Part shown: one piece after another, positions 51,438-59,576 of the stretch
Position numbering within the stretch: the first letter of the stretch is position 1
Layout: each line of letters opens with the position of its first letter
Origin: Archangium_A sp035910535
GTDB taxonomy: Bacteria > Myxococcota > Myxococcia > Myxococcales > Myxococcaceae
Reading direction: 5' to 3'
NCBI GenBank assembly: GCA_035910535.1
Contig: JAMHXF010000111.1
Location: 279,080-343,079, forward strand
DNA length: 64,000 nt
Notes under the pieces: model-generated
What the model was told of the DNA's origin: nothing
Databases searched by the model: none
What the model saw: only the letters and a program-made list of their open reading frames with translations
Translations under genes and position numbers: made by a program

Positions 51438-52376
51438 TCAGGCGATGGTGATGACGCACTTGCCGCGCGTTCGACCCGTGCCCTGGTACGCGAGCGCATC
51501 GGGCACTTCGCTCAAGGCGTAGGTGCGGTCGATGACGGTCTTCACTTCGCCGCGCTCGAAGAACTTCGCGAGTTGGGTGAGCGCCTCGGGGCTGCTCTGG
51601 GCAGAGAAGAGCTTCACGCGCGGGCCGGGCAGCAGCGAGGCGACCAACGTCTTGAAGAGCCACGCCGTCGCGCCGACCGACGACAGGTAAAGCCCCGATG
51701 CCTTGAGCGCCTTGCGACAGCGCGAGATGGAGGCGCTCCCGACGAGATCGAAGATGACGTCGTAGTGCGCGACGGCCGCCGAGAAGTCTTCGCGCGCGTA
51801 GTCGATGACGTGCGTCGCTCCGAGTGAGCGCATGAGCTGCGCGTTGCGTGCGCTGCACACGGCGGTGACCTCAGCGCCTACCGCGCGGGCCATTTGCACC
51901 GCGTAGCTGCCGACGCCTCCCGAGGCGCCGTTGATGAGCACGCGCTGGCCTCGCTGCACGTTCGCCATGGCCTGCATCGCCGTGACTCCAGCGAGCGGCG
52001 CCGCTGCGGCTTCGACCCACGACAGGTTCTTCGGCTTGAGCGCGAGCTTCGCTTCGTCGACGCACACGTACTCGGCCCACGCCTGGGAAATTTCGCCGTA
52101 CACCTCGTCGCCCACGTGCAGGTGCTTCACCGCTGTGCCCACGGCCTCCACGCGACCGGCGACGTCGAGCCCTGCGATGGGTTTGCTCGGCTTGAAGAGC
52201 CCCGACATGAAGCGCACCAGGAACGGCGTGCCGGTGAGCATGATCCAGTCGGCGCGGTTCACTGACGAGGCGTGAACGCTGAGCAGCACCTCGTTGTCCT
52301 TCGGGGTCGGGCGCTCGACCTCGCGCAGCTCGAGCACGTCGGGAGGCCCGTATGCGCGCTGAATGATGGCTTTCAT
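51438..52376 (-). CDS. NAD(P)-dependent zinc-free alcohol dehydrogenase / quinone oxidoreductase
   Basis: 312 residues of the medium-chain dehydrogenase/reductase family: MKAIIQRAYGPPDVLELREV, VLLSVHASSVNRADWIMLTG, IAGLDVAGRVEAVGTAVKHL then HVGDEVYGE, and the nucleotide-binding VLINGASGGVGSYAVQMARA. The GHE zinc motif of alcohol dehydrogenases is replaced by GLD, as in QOR/zeta-crystallin-like members. It probably reduces quinones or enones with NADPH. It is divergent from the second LysR gene. Confidence 0.92.
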   Translation of the reverse strand: MKAIIQRAYGPPDVLELREVERPTPKDNEVLLSVHASSVNRADWIMLTGTPFLVRFMSGLFKPSKPIAGLDVAGRVEAVGTAVKHLHVGDEVYGEISQAWAEYVCVDEAKLALKPKNLSWVEAAAAPLAGVTAMQAMANVQRGQRVLINGASGGVGSYAVQMARAVGAEVTAVCSARNAQLMRSLGATHVIDYAREDFSAAVAHYDVIFDLVGSASISRCRKALKASGLYLSSVGATAWLFKTLVASLLPGPRVKLFSAQSSPEALTQLAKFFERGEVKTVIDRTYALSEVPDALAYQGTGRTRGKCVITIA

Positions 52377-52432
52377 GACGACAATCTGTGTGTGCGAAAT
52401 CGCTCACGCAATGCGCAGAACTGCGTCCTTCG

Positions 52433-52448
52433 TGTGCAATTGTGCACA
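52433..52448. promoter_or_regulatory. 16-bp palindrome just upstream of the second LysR gene
   Basis: TGTGCA-ATTG-TGCACA is a perfect 6-4-6 inverted repeat ending four bases before the LysR ATG (52452), in the 75-bp gap shared with the divergent oxidoreductase gene. A further TGCG...CGCA pair lies at about 52392-52410. The site is placed to let the LysR protein repress itself and control the oxidoreductase. Confidence 0.6.
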
Positions 52449-52451
52449 GCA

Positions 52452-53315
52452 ATGGAATGGGACGATCTCCGCTACGTGCTCGCGATTTCGCGCGGCAAGA
52501 CCTTGAGCGTCGCGGCCTCGAAGCTGGGCGTCAGTCACACCACCGTCGGTCGCCGGCTGCGCGCCATCGAGAAGCGCCTCGGCGTGCGCTTGTTCGACCA
52601 GAAGCCCGACGCGTTCACTGTCACGCCTTCAGGGCAGGACCTCGTCGAGGTCGCGGAGCGCGTCGAAGCGCAGGTGCTCTCGCTCGAAGGGCGCGTGCTC
52701 GGGCGTGACGAGCAGCTCGAAGGCAAGCTGCGCGTCTCGGCCATGGACCTGCTGTTTCGTCGACATCACCTCGACTTCGCGACGTTCTTGAAGCGCTACC
52801 CCGGCGTGGAACTCACGGTGACGGCGAGCGACGACCCGGTGTCGCTGACGAAGCGCGAGGCCGACGTCGCGCTGCGCTTGACGAACGAGCCGCCGGAGTA
52901 CCTCGTGGGCCGCAAGCTCGCGCGCGTCGACTTCGCGGTCTACGGCAGCAAGCGGCTCGTGAAGAAGGCAGGGCCGAAGGCGACGTACGCCGACTTCCCG
53001 TGGCTCCACTGGGACGAGCGCCTCAACATGCGCTGGCTCGATGCGTGGCTCGCGAAGCACGCGCCGAAGGCCCGCGTCGCGATGCGCGTCGACATGAGCT
53101 CCCTCGTGATGCGCGAGGCCATCGTGGCGGGCATCGGGGTGCACTTTCTGGCGTGCTTCGAAGGTGACTCAGACCCGGCGTTGCAGCGCATCGGCCCGGT
53201 TCATCGCGAGTTCAGTCGCGACGTGTGGCTGCTCATGTTGCCGGAGCTGCGCAGCACGAGCCGGGTGCGCGCGTTCGTCTCGCACCTCGCAGAGAGTCGG
53301 GCTGGTCGCCCTTGA
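52452..53315 (+). CDS. LysR-family transcriptional regulator
   Basis: 287 residues from ATG 52452. The winged helix shows WDDLRYVLAISRGKTLSVAA, SKLGVSHTTVGRRLRAIEKR and LGVRLFDQKPDAFTVTPSGQ. The effector domain (about 90-280) includes LEGKLRVSAMDLLFRRHHLD and VALRLTNEPPEYLVGRKLAR. It is divergent from the oxidoreductase gene with a perfect palindrome between them. Confidence 0.92.
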   Translation: MEWDDLRYVLAISRGKTLSVAASKLGVSHTTVGRRLRAIEKRLGVRLFDQKPDAFTVTPSGQDLVEVAERVEAQVLSLEGRVLGRDEQLEGKLRVSAMDLLFRRHHLDFATFLKRYPGVELTVTASDDPVSLTKREADVALRLTNEPPEYLVGRKLARVDFAVYGSKRLVKKAGPKATYADFPWLHWDERLNMRWLDAWLAKHAPKARVAMRVDMSSLVMREAIVAGIGVHFLACFEGDSDPALQRIGPVHREFSRDVWLLMLPELRSTSRVRAFVSHLAESRAGRP

Positions 53316-53350
53316 CGTCGGCCAATCACGATCTATCTGTGGTGGCCGTC

Positions 53351-53698
53351 ATGGCTCACTCGCTCGAAGAACTCGCTGCCATTGCTCGAGAGGTCCTCTC
53401 GCGAACGCTCTCCCGCGATGCTGCGGGCGAGTGGCGCTTTTCGTTTTCTACCGACACCCGCCCGCTGCGCATCGCGAAGCTTCGCCAGAGCGGTTTGTCG
53501 ACGGCAGAGATCCTCGCGGAGTTCACGGAGCTCACGCCGGTCGCGGTGAAGGCCGCGCGCATCGTGTCGTACCTCCCTGCGGGTGACTTGCTCGCGCACG
53601 TCGACCAGCTGCGCGCGCCGGAGCATGACGAGCTCGTGCTGCGACTTCGCGAGCTGGCTGCGCTGCTTCACGCCGGCCGCGGTTGCTGTGTGCCGTAG
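53351..53698 (+). CDS. Small hypothetical protein
   Basis: 115 residues from ATG 53351. It is helical with HSLEELAAIAREVLSRTLSR, DTRPLRIAKLRQSGLSTAEI then LAEFTELTPVAVKAARIVSYL, and DELVLRLRELAALLHAGRG, ending CCVP. The middle part resembles a helix-turn-helix or winged-helix segment. No family recognised. A separate gene from the LysR upstream. Confidence 0.5.
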   Translation: MAHSLEELAAIAREVLSRTLSRDAAGEWRFSFSTDTRPLRIAKLRQSGLSTAEILAEFTELTPVAVKAARIVSYLPAGDLLAHVDQLRAPEHDELVLRLRELAALLHAGRGCCVP

Positions 53699-53753
53699 GC
53701 TCGTCAGCTTCTTCTGCAGCAGCACGTCGAGTGCGCACACAAGGAGGTGTCCC

Positions 53754-53828
53754 GTGGATCTTCAGCCAAACGTTTTCCGGGGATGCTCTTTGACGTGCGC
53801 GGAGGCGCCGCTGCCGGTTTCGGCGTGA
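53754..53828 (+). CDS. 24-residue ORF with a perfect Shine-Dalgarno sequence
   Basis: A GTG at 53754 follows AAGGAGGT (53741-53748) with a 5-base gap, the best ribosome-binding site seen in the window. The ORF reads MDLQPNVFRGCSLT and ends CAEAPLPVSA before TGA 53828. It has two Cys residues. A second 24-codon ORF (ATG 53783) overlaps in another frame. The strong site suggests that it is translated, as a small protein or leader peptide for the RbfA-RtcB genes downstream. No function can be given. Confidence 0.5.
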   Translation: MDLQPNVFRGCSLTCAEAPLPVSA

Positions 53829-53923
53829 CGGTTTCCTGTCGAGCGCGCGCTCACTGAGCGTTGTGCGTCTCGACCTTGTGCGCGGCCCCGTTCGGGCGGC
53901 GCCAACTGGAAAACCGTTTCTTC

Positions 53924-54295
53924 ATGTCATCCAAGTCTCGAGCTGTTTCTTCCGAGGCGGCAGGCCACAGGCAGGCTCGTCTCGAACACATTCTTCTCGA
54001 TGAATTGCAGTCTCTCATTGGCGACGAAGCGACTGATCCGTCGCTCCACGGCGTCAAAGTTCTCGCTGTTCACCTTTCACCAGACGGAGGCCACGCACGC
54101 ATCGCGTACGCCGTCGCCGCGCTCCTGAGTCGTGAGCAGGAGGTCGGTGTTGCCAGCAAAGCGGGGCTGCTCCGGGCCACGGGGTTTCTACGGGCGCGCC
54201 TCGCGGAGCAGCTTCAGCTCAAGAAGTTGCCGAAGCTGTCCTTCACCTTCGTGGGCATCGCTCAGGTCGATGGGGGTGCTGCATGCCCCGAGTAG
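53924..54295 (+). CDS. RbfA-like ribosome-binding factor
   Basis: 123 residues from ATG 53924; a longer in-frame start at 53861 lacks homology. RbfA is a KH-like protein that helps 30S maturation. Seen here: GHRQARLEHILLDELQSLIG at the N-terminus, GVKVLAVHLSPDGGHARIAY (strand-helix), and LRATGFLRARLAEQLQLKKL then PKLSFTFVG, the typical RbfA ending. The sequence is rather diverged, so it may be a second, specialised copy rather than the housekeeping rbfA. Its end overlaps rtcB by 13 bp. Confidence 0.75.
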   Translation: MSSKSRAVSSEAAGHRQARLEHILLDELQSLIGDEATDPSLHGVKVLAVHLSPDGGHARIAYAVAALLSREQEVGVASKAGLLRATGFLRARLAEQLQLKKLPKLSFTFVGIAQVDGGAACPE

Positions 54296-55428
54296 TTCTT
54301 CCTGACGTCGGTGTTCCCATTCATGTGTGGGGCCGCGTTGTTCCGGCGGGGGCGATGGCTCAGCTCGAGCGCATCGCGGCGCAGCCGTACGTGGTCGAGC
54401 ACGTCGCGGCGATGCCCGACCTCCACGTCGCCAACGGTGTGGCGGTCGGCACCGTCTTCGCCACCGCAGACACCGTGGTCCCCATCGCGCTGGGTGGTGA
54501 TCTCGGCTGTGGCATGAGCGCGGTGCGGTTCGACTACCCGGCCGCGCGGCTCTCGCGCCTTCATGAAGTGCTCGAGACGCTGTCGCGGCACATTCCGGTG
54601 GGTGACTTCACGCACCGCGGGAAGGGCGTGCCGGTTTCCGACGCGTTGCTGGCGACTCCGTTGTCGACCGGGGCGCTCGAACATGCGCGGGCGAGGTTGG
54701 CGCCCCGACATCTGGGGACGCTCGGTGGTGGCAACCACTTCATCGAGCTCGACCGTGATGGCGGCGGAGCTCTCTGGCTGCTGGTGCATTCGGGCTCGCG
54801 AGGGCTGGGCTCTGCCATCGCAGCACATCACCTGCGGGCAGCAGAGCAGGGCGCATACGGAGCGCTCCCCGGGCTTCGCTGCGACAGCGCGCAAGGGCAT
54901 GCCTGCCTCGCCGACCTCGAGTGGGCGCTGCAGTTTGCGCGCGCCAACCGCGAGGCGTTGCTGGCGCGCGCGACGCAGGTGTTGAGTGAAGTGACGGGTG
55001 CGCAACCTGACGCCGCCAGTCGGCTCGACGTGCACCACAACTTCGTCCGCTTCGAAGAACACTTCGGGCGGAGGCTGCTCGTGCATCGCAAGGGCGCCAT
55101 CGCTGCGCCGGCTGGTGAGCGTGCGCTGATTCCAGGCTCCATGGGCACGGCGTCGTACGTCGTCGAGGGGCGCGGCGAAGCGCAGTCGTTTCGTTCGGCG
55201 TCGCATGGCGCGGGTCGCGTGATGACGCGTCGTGAAGCGCGTGAGCAGATTCGCCCAGAGCGTTTTACGCAGAGCATGCGGCGCGTGGTGTTCGACCAAC
55301 GTCGACGCGCGGCGCTGATTGAAGAAGCTCCGGCGGCGTATCGAGACATCGGTGAAGTGCTCGAAGACGAAGTCGATCTCGTGCGGCCGGTGGTGCGGCT
55401 GGAGCCGCTCGCGGTGCTCAAGGGGTAG
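54283..55428 (+). CDS. rtcB: RtcB RNA ligase
   Basis: 381 residues. RtcB joins 2',3'-cyclic phosphate or 3'-phosphate ends to 5'-OH RNA using GTP and Mn. Motifs: AAMPDLHVANGVAVGTVFAT, GGDLGCGMSAVRF with the metal Cys, LGGGNHFIELDRDG, VHSGSRGLG, VHHNFVRFEEHFG, and SASHGAGRVMTRREA where the His is guanylylated, followed by a C-terminal EVDLVRPVVRLEPLAVLKG. All catalytic residues are present. It overlaps the RbfA-like gene, suggesting a ribosome or rRNA repair role. Confidence 0.95.
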   Translation: MPRVVLPDVGVPIHVWGRVVPAGAMAQLERIAAQPYVVEHVAAMPDLHVANGVAVGTVFATADTVVPIALGGDLGCGMSAVRFDYPAARLSRLHEVLETLSRHIPVGDFTHRGKGVPVSDALLATPLSTGALEHARARLAPRHLGTLGGGNHFIELDRDGGGALWLLVHSGSRGLGSAIAAHHLRAAEQGAYGALPGLRCDSAQGHACLADLEWALQFARANREALLARATQVLSEVTGAQPDAASRLDVHHNFVRFEEHFGRRLLVHRKGAIAAPAGERALIPGSMGTASYVVEGRGEAQSFRSASHGAGRVMTRREAREQIRPERFTQSMRRVVFDQRRRAALIEEAPAAYRDIGEVLEDEVDLVRPVVRLEPLAVLKG

Positions 55429-55456
55429 GCGCGCTGCTCGACGTGGCGCGGCTACA

Positions 55457-55714
55457 ATGGGCGCTGTGACCTACGAGCAGCTCCCTCAGCATTGGCGTGA
55501 CTGGCTTTCGGCGCGCGTGACGAGCCAACTCGGGGCCGGTGCGTTTCCGGTCGATGGTGTCCGGCTTCGCTTCGAAGACGGCTCCGAGGCGAGCTTCAAC
55601 TACGCCTTCTTCGTCGAGGACCGAGCACGGAAGGAGCTCGCCGTGTTTACGGAGCACTGCGGGTACCACGTGTTCCCGATGGCCTCGTTGGAGGCGGCGA
55701 AGTCCGGGCCCTGA
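55457..55714 (+). CDS. Small hypothetical protein
   Basis: 85 residues from ATG 55457. It has a mixed alpha/beta look: YEQLPQHWRDWLSARVTSQL, VDGVRLRFEDGSEASFNYAF, ARKELAVFTEHCGYHVFPMA. No family recognised; it could be a small immunity or antitoxin-like protein. It converges on the HEAT/ART-like gene with 9 bp between stops. Confidence 0.55.
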   Translation: MGAVTYEQLPQHWRDWLSARVTSQLGAGAFPVDGVRLRFEDGSEASFNYAFFVEDRARKELAVFTEHCGYHVFPMASLEAAKSGP

Positions 55715-55723
55715 TGTGACGCG

Positions 55724-56695
55724 TCACTCTTTGCGAAGTGATTCACGCACTTCGGAGATTCGACGTTGAACCGCAGCGGAGCTCCTGGTCGTCATCGCAT
55801 CGAGAACCGAGAGGGCTTCGTTCACTGAGCGCGGGAACTCAACCTCATCAAGAAGTCGCAACAGGACTTCGTCCGATGCGTCGCGGAGACGAGCGTACGC
55901 CCGTCTCAAACCGCCGCTGCGCACCATGGCCTCGATTGCCCGGTGTCTGACGTCGAGGTGTTCATCGGTGACTCGTCTCGCGAGCGCCTCGTCAACTTCC
56001 GCCCAGCGAAAGTGCGACAACAGCGCGGTTGCAACCTTGCGAACCTGCGTGTTCGACGCGTTCGTAAATGGCAGGAGTTTCCTGGCGGGAATCCGTCCGT
56101 TGGCACGCTCCAATGCCGTGTCCAGTTTCGACAAGGCGCTCGCAACGTCGGTTGCCGACCCGCCGCTCCGCGCCTCGGCAAGGTGTCTGCTGAACGCACC
56201 ACGAACACGGCGCATCAGGTCGCGTGAACCCGCCGGAAGGCAGGCGACGCACAGACAGTCGAACCGCTGCGCACCTTCAGGAGCCTCAGTCCAGCCGACG
56301 AGTTGCGTGACCTCTCGTATCCCTGCGACCTCGCTGCGAGCGATCGCTCGGGGAACGACTAACTCTTGCCCGAGGGGTGAAGCCGCGAGCTGTTTGATGG
56401 CCTCGCCGAGCGGGAGCAGTACATGCGCCTCGTTGTATCGCCCGACCCACACGGGCTCCTCACTCGGCAGCCGGCAATGAACCACGACCAGCCGCTCATC
56501 GTGCCAACGCCTGAGCTCTCGCAGCCATTGGTGGGAGACAGAGAAGTCGCGGAGCTGGGGCATGGCGAAGACTGCCTTGTTCAACTCAACGAGGCGGTTC
56601 CCCGGCCCCAGGACGGTTGTCTTTTCGCCTCGAAGTCCGACCCGGCCGATGCTTCGTGCCCGCGATGCTCTTGCGAGGTGAATGATTCGCGGCAT
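55724..56695 (-). CDS. HEAT-repeat protein with possible ADP-ribosyltransferase-like N-terminus
   Basis: 323 residues from ATG 56695 (a start at 56767 would add 24 residues). The first 130 residues read MPRIIHLARASRARSIGRVG, VFAMPQLRDFSVSHQWLREL, VVVHCRLPSEEPVWVGRYNE and GQELVVPRAIARSEVAGIRE, the H...I...GL...YF-like order seen in DarT/Tpt1-style ADP-ribosyl folds; I recall the same N-terminus before HEAT repeats in other bacteria. A Cys cluster (FDCLCVACLPAGS) may bind zinc. Residues about 200-320 are HEAT-like. The ART idea is a guess from order; this could equally be a structural family without enzyme activity. Confidence 0.55.
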   Translation of the reverse strand: MPRIIHLARASRARSIGRVGLRGEKTTVLGPGNRLVELNKAVFAMPQLRDFSVSHQWLRELRRWHDERLVVVHCRLPSEEPVWVGRYNEAHVLLPLGEAIKQLAASPLGQELVVPRAIARSEVAGIREVTQLVGWTEAPEGAQRFDCLCVACLPAGSRDLMRRVRGAFSRHLAEARSGGSATDVASALSKLDTALERANGRIPARKLLPFTNASNTQVRKVATALLSHFRWAEVDEALARRVTDEHLDVRHRAIEAMVRSGGLRRAYARLRDASDEVLLRLLDEVEFPRSVNEALSVLDAMTTRSSAAVQRRISEVRESLRKE

Positions 56696-56719
56696 GACGC
56701 GACTTTGCCAGCAAGCAAA

Positions 56720-56743
56720 GGGCCTGCGATTTCTCGCAGACCC
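56720..56743 (-). terminator. Hairpin downstream of the metallophosphoesterase gene
   Basis: On the minus strand GGG-CTGCG pairs with CGCAG-CCC around AGAAAT, one mismatch in the stem, followed by TTTGCTTG. It lies in the 253-bp gap 56696-56948 that holds no convincing gene. It is a plausible terminator for the metallophosphoesterase transcript, 25 bp before the HEAT gene start. Confidence 0.55.
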
Positions 56744-56948
56744 TTCAGTTGCTCCGCTCTGAACCAACCGTTTTCGAAACCCTGAGTTTGGTGGAGGCTG
56801 ACTCGGAGAAGTGGGCGCAGCAGTCAGTTGGTTCTCGGACCATGTCGCGAGGCCAGTGCTTGCGCAGCATGCGGCCGCCGAAGGAGAAAATAGGTTTGGG
56901 TACGCGCCTCGTCAGACCGCACCACACACAGACGAGTCTCTCTCCGAG

Positions 56949-57701
56949 TTAGCGCGCGACCTCGACGGCGAGGTGCTGATTGAAGCCGGCGACCCACTCG
57001 TCGACGTACCCACGTGGGTTGCTCACCACTCGGGTCCCGTTGATGCGCTCGTCGAACGCGAAGTGCGTGTGCCCGAAGACCCACGCGTCGACCTTCGTGC
57101 CCATGAGGTTCTCGAGGTCGCTCGCGTAGGCACCGAGGAACGGCGTTGACGCGTCCTCCGGCTTGCACCCGCGGAGCGTCGGTGCGTGATGCGTCACGAC
57201 CACCGTCGGGCCCGCGTGCGGCTGCTCGAGTTGGCCAGCAAGCCAGGCTCGAGCCCGCGCGTGCCACTTGAGCGTGTCGCTCGGTCGCAGCCGGCTGAAC
57301 GCTGGCGACACGCGGATCCGCTTGTAGTCGGACATGCCGGCACGGGCGTGCTCCATGGCGACTGGCGGCTCGACCGTGCCGCTGCCACGCCAGTCGGTCC
57401 AAAGGCTGGCGCCGAGGAAGCGGGTGCCACCGATGTCGACCGAGTCGCAGTCGAGGACGTGAACGTTGCTGCCGAGCGCGGCCTCCTTGAGCTTCTCGGT
57501 GAGACGGGGAATCACGCCGCCGTAGTACTCGTGGTTTCCCGGCACGTAGACGACGGGGCAGGGGAAGCGCTTCGCGAAGGCCACGCCGCGGCCCTTCACA
57601 TCGATGTCGCCGGCGAGCACGACTACGTCCACGTCGTCGCTCGCGGGTGGTTCGAAGGGCCCGAACTCGAGGTGGAGGTCTGAGTAGACGCGAATTCGCA
57701 T
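56949..57701 (-). CDS. Calcineurin-like metallophosphoesterase
   Basis: 250 residues from ATG 57701. All metal motifs of the family are seen in order: VYSDLHLEFG (DxH), VVVLAGDIDVKG (GD), VVYVPGNHEYYGG (GNHE), VVVTHHAPTLRG and WVFGHTHFAFDERINGTRVV (GHTH). It cleaves phosphodiesters or monoesters; the substrate is unknown. It lies in the accessory region, between orphan genes. Confidence 0.9.
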   Translation of the reverse strand: MRIRVYSDLHLEFGPFEPPASDDVDVVVLAGDIDVKGRGVAFAKRFPCPVVYVPGNHEYYGGVIPRLTEKLKEAALGSNVHVLDCDSVDIGGTRFLGASLWTDWRGSGTVEPPVAMEHARAGMSDYKRIRVSPAFSRLRPSDTLKWHARARAWLAGQLEQPHAGPTVVVTHHAPTLRGCKPEDASTPFLGAYASDLENLMGTKVDAWVFGHTHFAFDERINGTRVVSNPRGYVDEWVAGFNQHLAVEVAR

Positions 57702-57844
57702 GGGGTCGTGGTGAGACGGCCTCAACACATCGCGCTGACGCCGTTCTTCGTTTTCTCGCGACCTTCAGCGTCGGCCAAGGCGGCCTTCGAACCGCTCGTG
57801 ATTCCAGCGCCCCGGTGTTTAGCATTTAGCAGATCGACGCGCTG

Positions 57845-58045
57845 GTGAGGGACCGTGCCGAGTTCACATGCGGGTGCGACACGACGATCGGCGTTGATGT
57901 CGAGCGAAACGCGTACGGCGAGGTGGAGGGTCACGAGCTGTCGATCACCACGGCTGAGGCTGAGCGCGAGTACGACGAGAGCGGCTACCTGAAGGAGCCT
58001 GATCGTGAACCGCCGGAGCCCAAGGAGCCTCAGTTTCGTTGCTGA
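57845..58045 (+). CDS. Small hypothetical protein
   Basis: 66 residues from GTG 57845. It begins RDRAEFTCGCDTTIGVDVER, with a CxC pair near residue 9, then a Glu-rich YGEVEGHELSITTAEAEREYD and a Pro/Glu tail ending PQFRC. The Cys pair plus C-terminal Cys could bind a metal. No family recognised. Weak start support. Confidence 0.4.
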   Translation: MRDRAEFTCGCDTTIGVDVERNAYGEVEGHELSITTAEAEREYDESGYLKEPDREPPEPKEPQFRC

Positions 58046-58081
58046 TGCATGCTGATGTGTTGGGGAGCCGCTCGTTCGCGG

Positions 58082-59035
58082 TCAGGGCGCAGTCGCTCCT
58101 TGCACTGTTGCGGCGGGGACCGTTCGCACGGTGTCGGTACGAACCCACGCCGGAAGGGCCGTGAAGGCGGGGTCTACGGACCGGGTCGGAGCGAGTTCGC
58201 CGATCACCCAGCTGAGGGGCATCAGCCCCCAGCGCGCCGCCTTGCCGAACGGGATGGCACCGTACGCCGCGTAGCCCTCAAGCAAGTCGTACTCAGTTCC
58301 AGGCTGGTGCACCGAAAAGGCCGGCGGGGGCGGGAAGCGTGGGCCGAACGACGTGCTGAGATGGCACCGCTCGAACAGGAAACGGAGCTCGCCATCCCGG
58401 AGGCGCGCATTGTCATCGGGCAGCAGGACTTCTGCGGCGTCCGGGATGCGCACCAGAAACTCCGAGTGGCAGAAGCGCTGGGTGAACTCTCGCTTGTAGG
58501 TTGGCTCGTCGAAGAACCACCGCCAGCCGATCTTCGAGACGTCGACTTCACGTGCCCCCACCCGGGCGGGCTCGAGCTTCCAGGTGCCGCTCTCGTCCGA
58601 TACGTGCTCGCCGCGGAGGTGCTTCTGCACGAACTCGAGCATCCCCAAGGCGTGGGACTGGAGCGCGGGCGACTGGAGGTGCTCGCCCTGAATCCAGTGG
58701 CGCGCGTACACCTCGATGCTGTCGAGCGGGCTGTCTCGAATTGGTCCGCGCCGGTCACGCCCGAACCATCCGGCGCCGACGAATTCGAAGTCGAGGAAGT
58801 CGCAGAGCATCGCGCTGAGCCAGGCGACAGCCTCCGCGCGCACGTACGGCGCGCCGTGCTGAACGCGCCCGAGGAGGCGACCGAGCAGCTCGCCGCAGGT
58901 TGGCGTCTGAAGCTGAAGCCCCGTGAAGGTGTGCTTGCAGACGACGACGTCTGGTGGCGACCACACGACGCGTGGCCCGGTGCGCGTGAGCAGTTCGCGC
59001 GAATCGTTGTTGGGCGTCTTTCCCGTGCGCGCCAT
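58082..59035 (-). CDS. Hypothetical protein
   Basis: 317 residues from ATG 59035, cytoplasmic. Ordered stretches include PRVVWSPPDVVVCKHTFTGL, AEAVAWLSAMLCDFLDFEFV, SPLDSIEVYARHWIQGEHLQ, VSKIGWRWFFDEPTYKREFT and YDLLEGYAAYGAIPFGKAAR. It is rich in Trp and Arg, like many accessory-genome proteins. No family recognised. It is divergent from the six-gene chain, with a 143-bp gap (59036-59178) that could hold promoters for both. Confidence 0.6.
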   Translation of the reverse strand: MARTGKTPNNDSRELLTRTGPRVVWSPPDVVVCKHTFTGLQLQTPTCGELLGRLLGRVQHGAPYVRAEAVAWLSAMLCDFLDFEFVGAGWFGRDRRGPIRDSPLDSIEVYARHWIQGEHLQSPALQSHALGMLEFVQKHLRGEHVSDESGTWKLEPARVGAREVDVSKIGWRWFFDEPTYKREFTQRFCHSEFLVRIPDAAEVLLPDDNARLRDGELRFLFERCHLSTSFGPRFPPPPAFSVHQPGTEYDLLEGYAAYGAIPFGKAARWGLMPLSWVIGELAPTRSVDPAFTALPAWVRTDTVRTVPAATVQGATAP

Positions 59036-59178
59036 GGGGCCCTCTCCCTACCTTGAAAGACAGAGACGCGAATAGACGCCCCCACATCTTGGGCCATCGA
59101 TTCGCGAAGGTGCTGCGACGCTGATGCGCGCCAACGAATCTCCGGAAGTCAGGGTGCAGAGACGGCGCGGGGTGCGCA

Positions 59179-59412
59179 ATGGCGCGCGCCGCGCATGGAA
59201 CCCGCACTCCGAACTTTGAGTGCACGCACATCGTCGCCACCGCACGCGTCATCGTGAAGTCGATCAACAAGGACGGCTCGATCAGCCGTATGGCGCTGAC
59301 GCCGAGCGCCTGGCGCCTCAACGCATTCGCCGATGAAGCCGCCGCATGCGCACGCCGCGCCGAGCTCGAGGCGATGAACCCCGGGCACCGCTACGCGGTG
59401 GTGGCACTGTGA
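59179..59412 (+). CDS. Small protein, first of the coupled accessory chain
   Basis: 77 residues from ATG 59179. It reads ARAAHGTRTPNFECTHIVAT, ARVIVKSINKDGSISRMAL, FADEAAACARRAELEAMNPG and HRYAVVAL. No family recognised. The C-terminal AxxARRAELEAMNPGHRY pattern looks like a short conserved domain. Its stop overlaps the next start by 4 bp (GTGA). Confidence 0.55.
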   Translation: MARAAHGTRTPNFECTHIVATARVIVKSINKDGSISRMALTPSAWRLNAFADEAAACARRAELEAMNPGHRYAVVAL

Positions 59413-59576
59413 AGAACGCGGGGAGCGTCGCGATGACGAAGAGAGTGCGCCTGGTCGAGAGCCGCTACGGGACGCCCGAACCGCAGATCGCGCTCCGCTT
59501 CCCCACGGGCACCAGCTACCTCGTCGTGAAGGCCGCGCTGCACAAGCTCGCCGCCGAGGCGAGCGCTGGTGCGTGA
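59409..59576 (+). CDS. Small protein, second of the coupled chain
   Basis: 55 residues from GTG 59409, overlapping the upstream stop by 4 bp. It reads MKNAGSVAMTKRVRLVESRY, GTPEPQIALRFPTGTSYLVV and KAALHKLAAEASAGA. An ATG at residue 9 is a possible later start. Its stop overlaps the next gene's GTG by 4 bp. No family recognised. Confidence 0.5.
   Translation: MKNAGSVAMTKRVRLVESRYGTPEPQIALRFPTGTSYLVVKAALHKLAAEASAGA

Noticed and set aside
49914..51827. A 637-codon plus-strand frame rich in Arg, Ala and Val
   Set aside because: Antisense to the lipoprotein and oxidoreductase genes, no domain pattern.
53783..53857. A second 24-codon ORF (ATG 53783) overlapping the GTG ORF
   Set aside because: It has no good ribosome site; the AAGGAGGT is spaced for the GTG at 53754.
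56744..56948. Possible tRNA or small gene in the gap
   Set aside because: No cloverleaf arms and no conserved T-loop sequence; short frames there lack ribosome sites.
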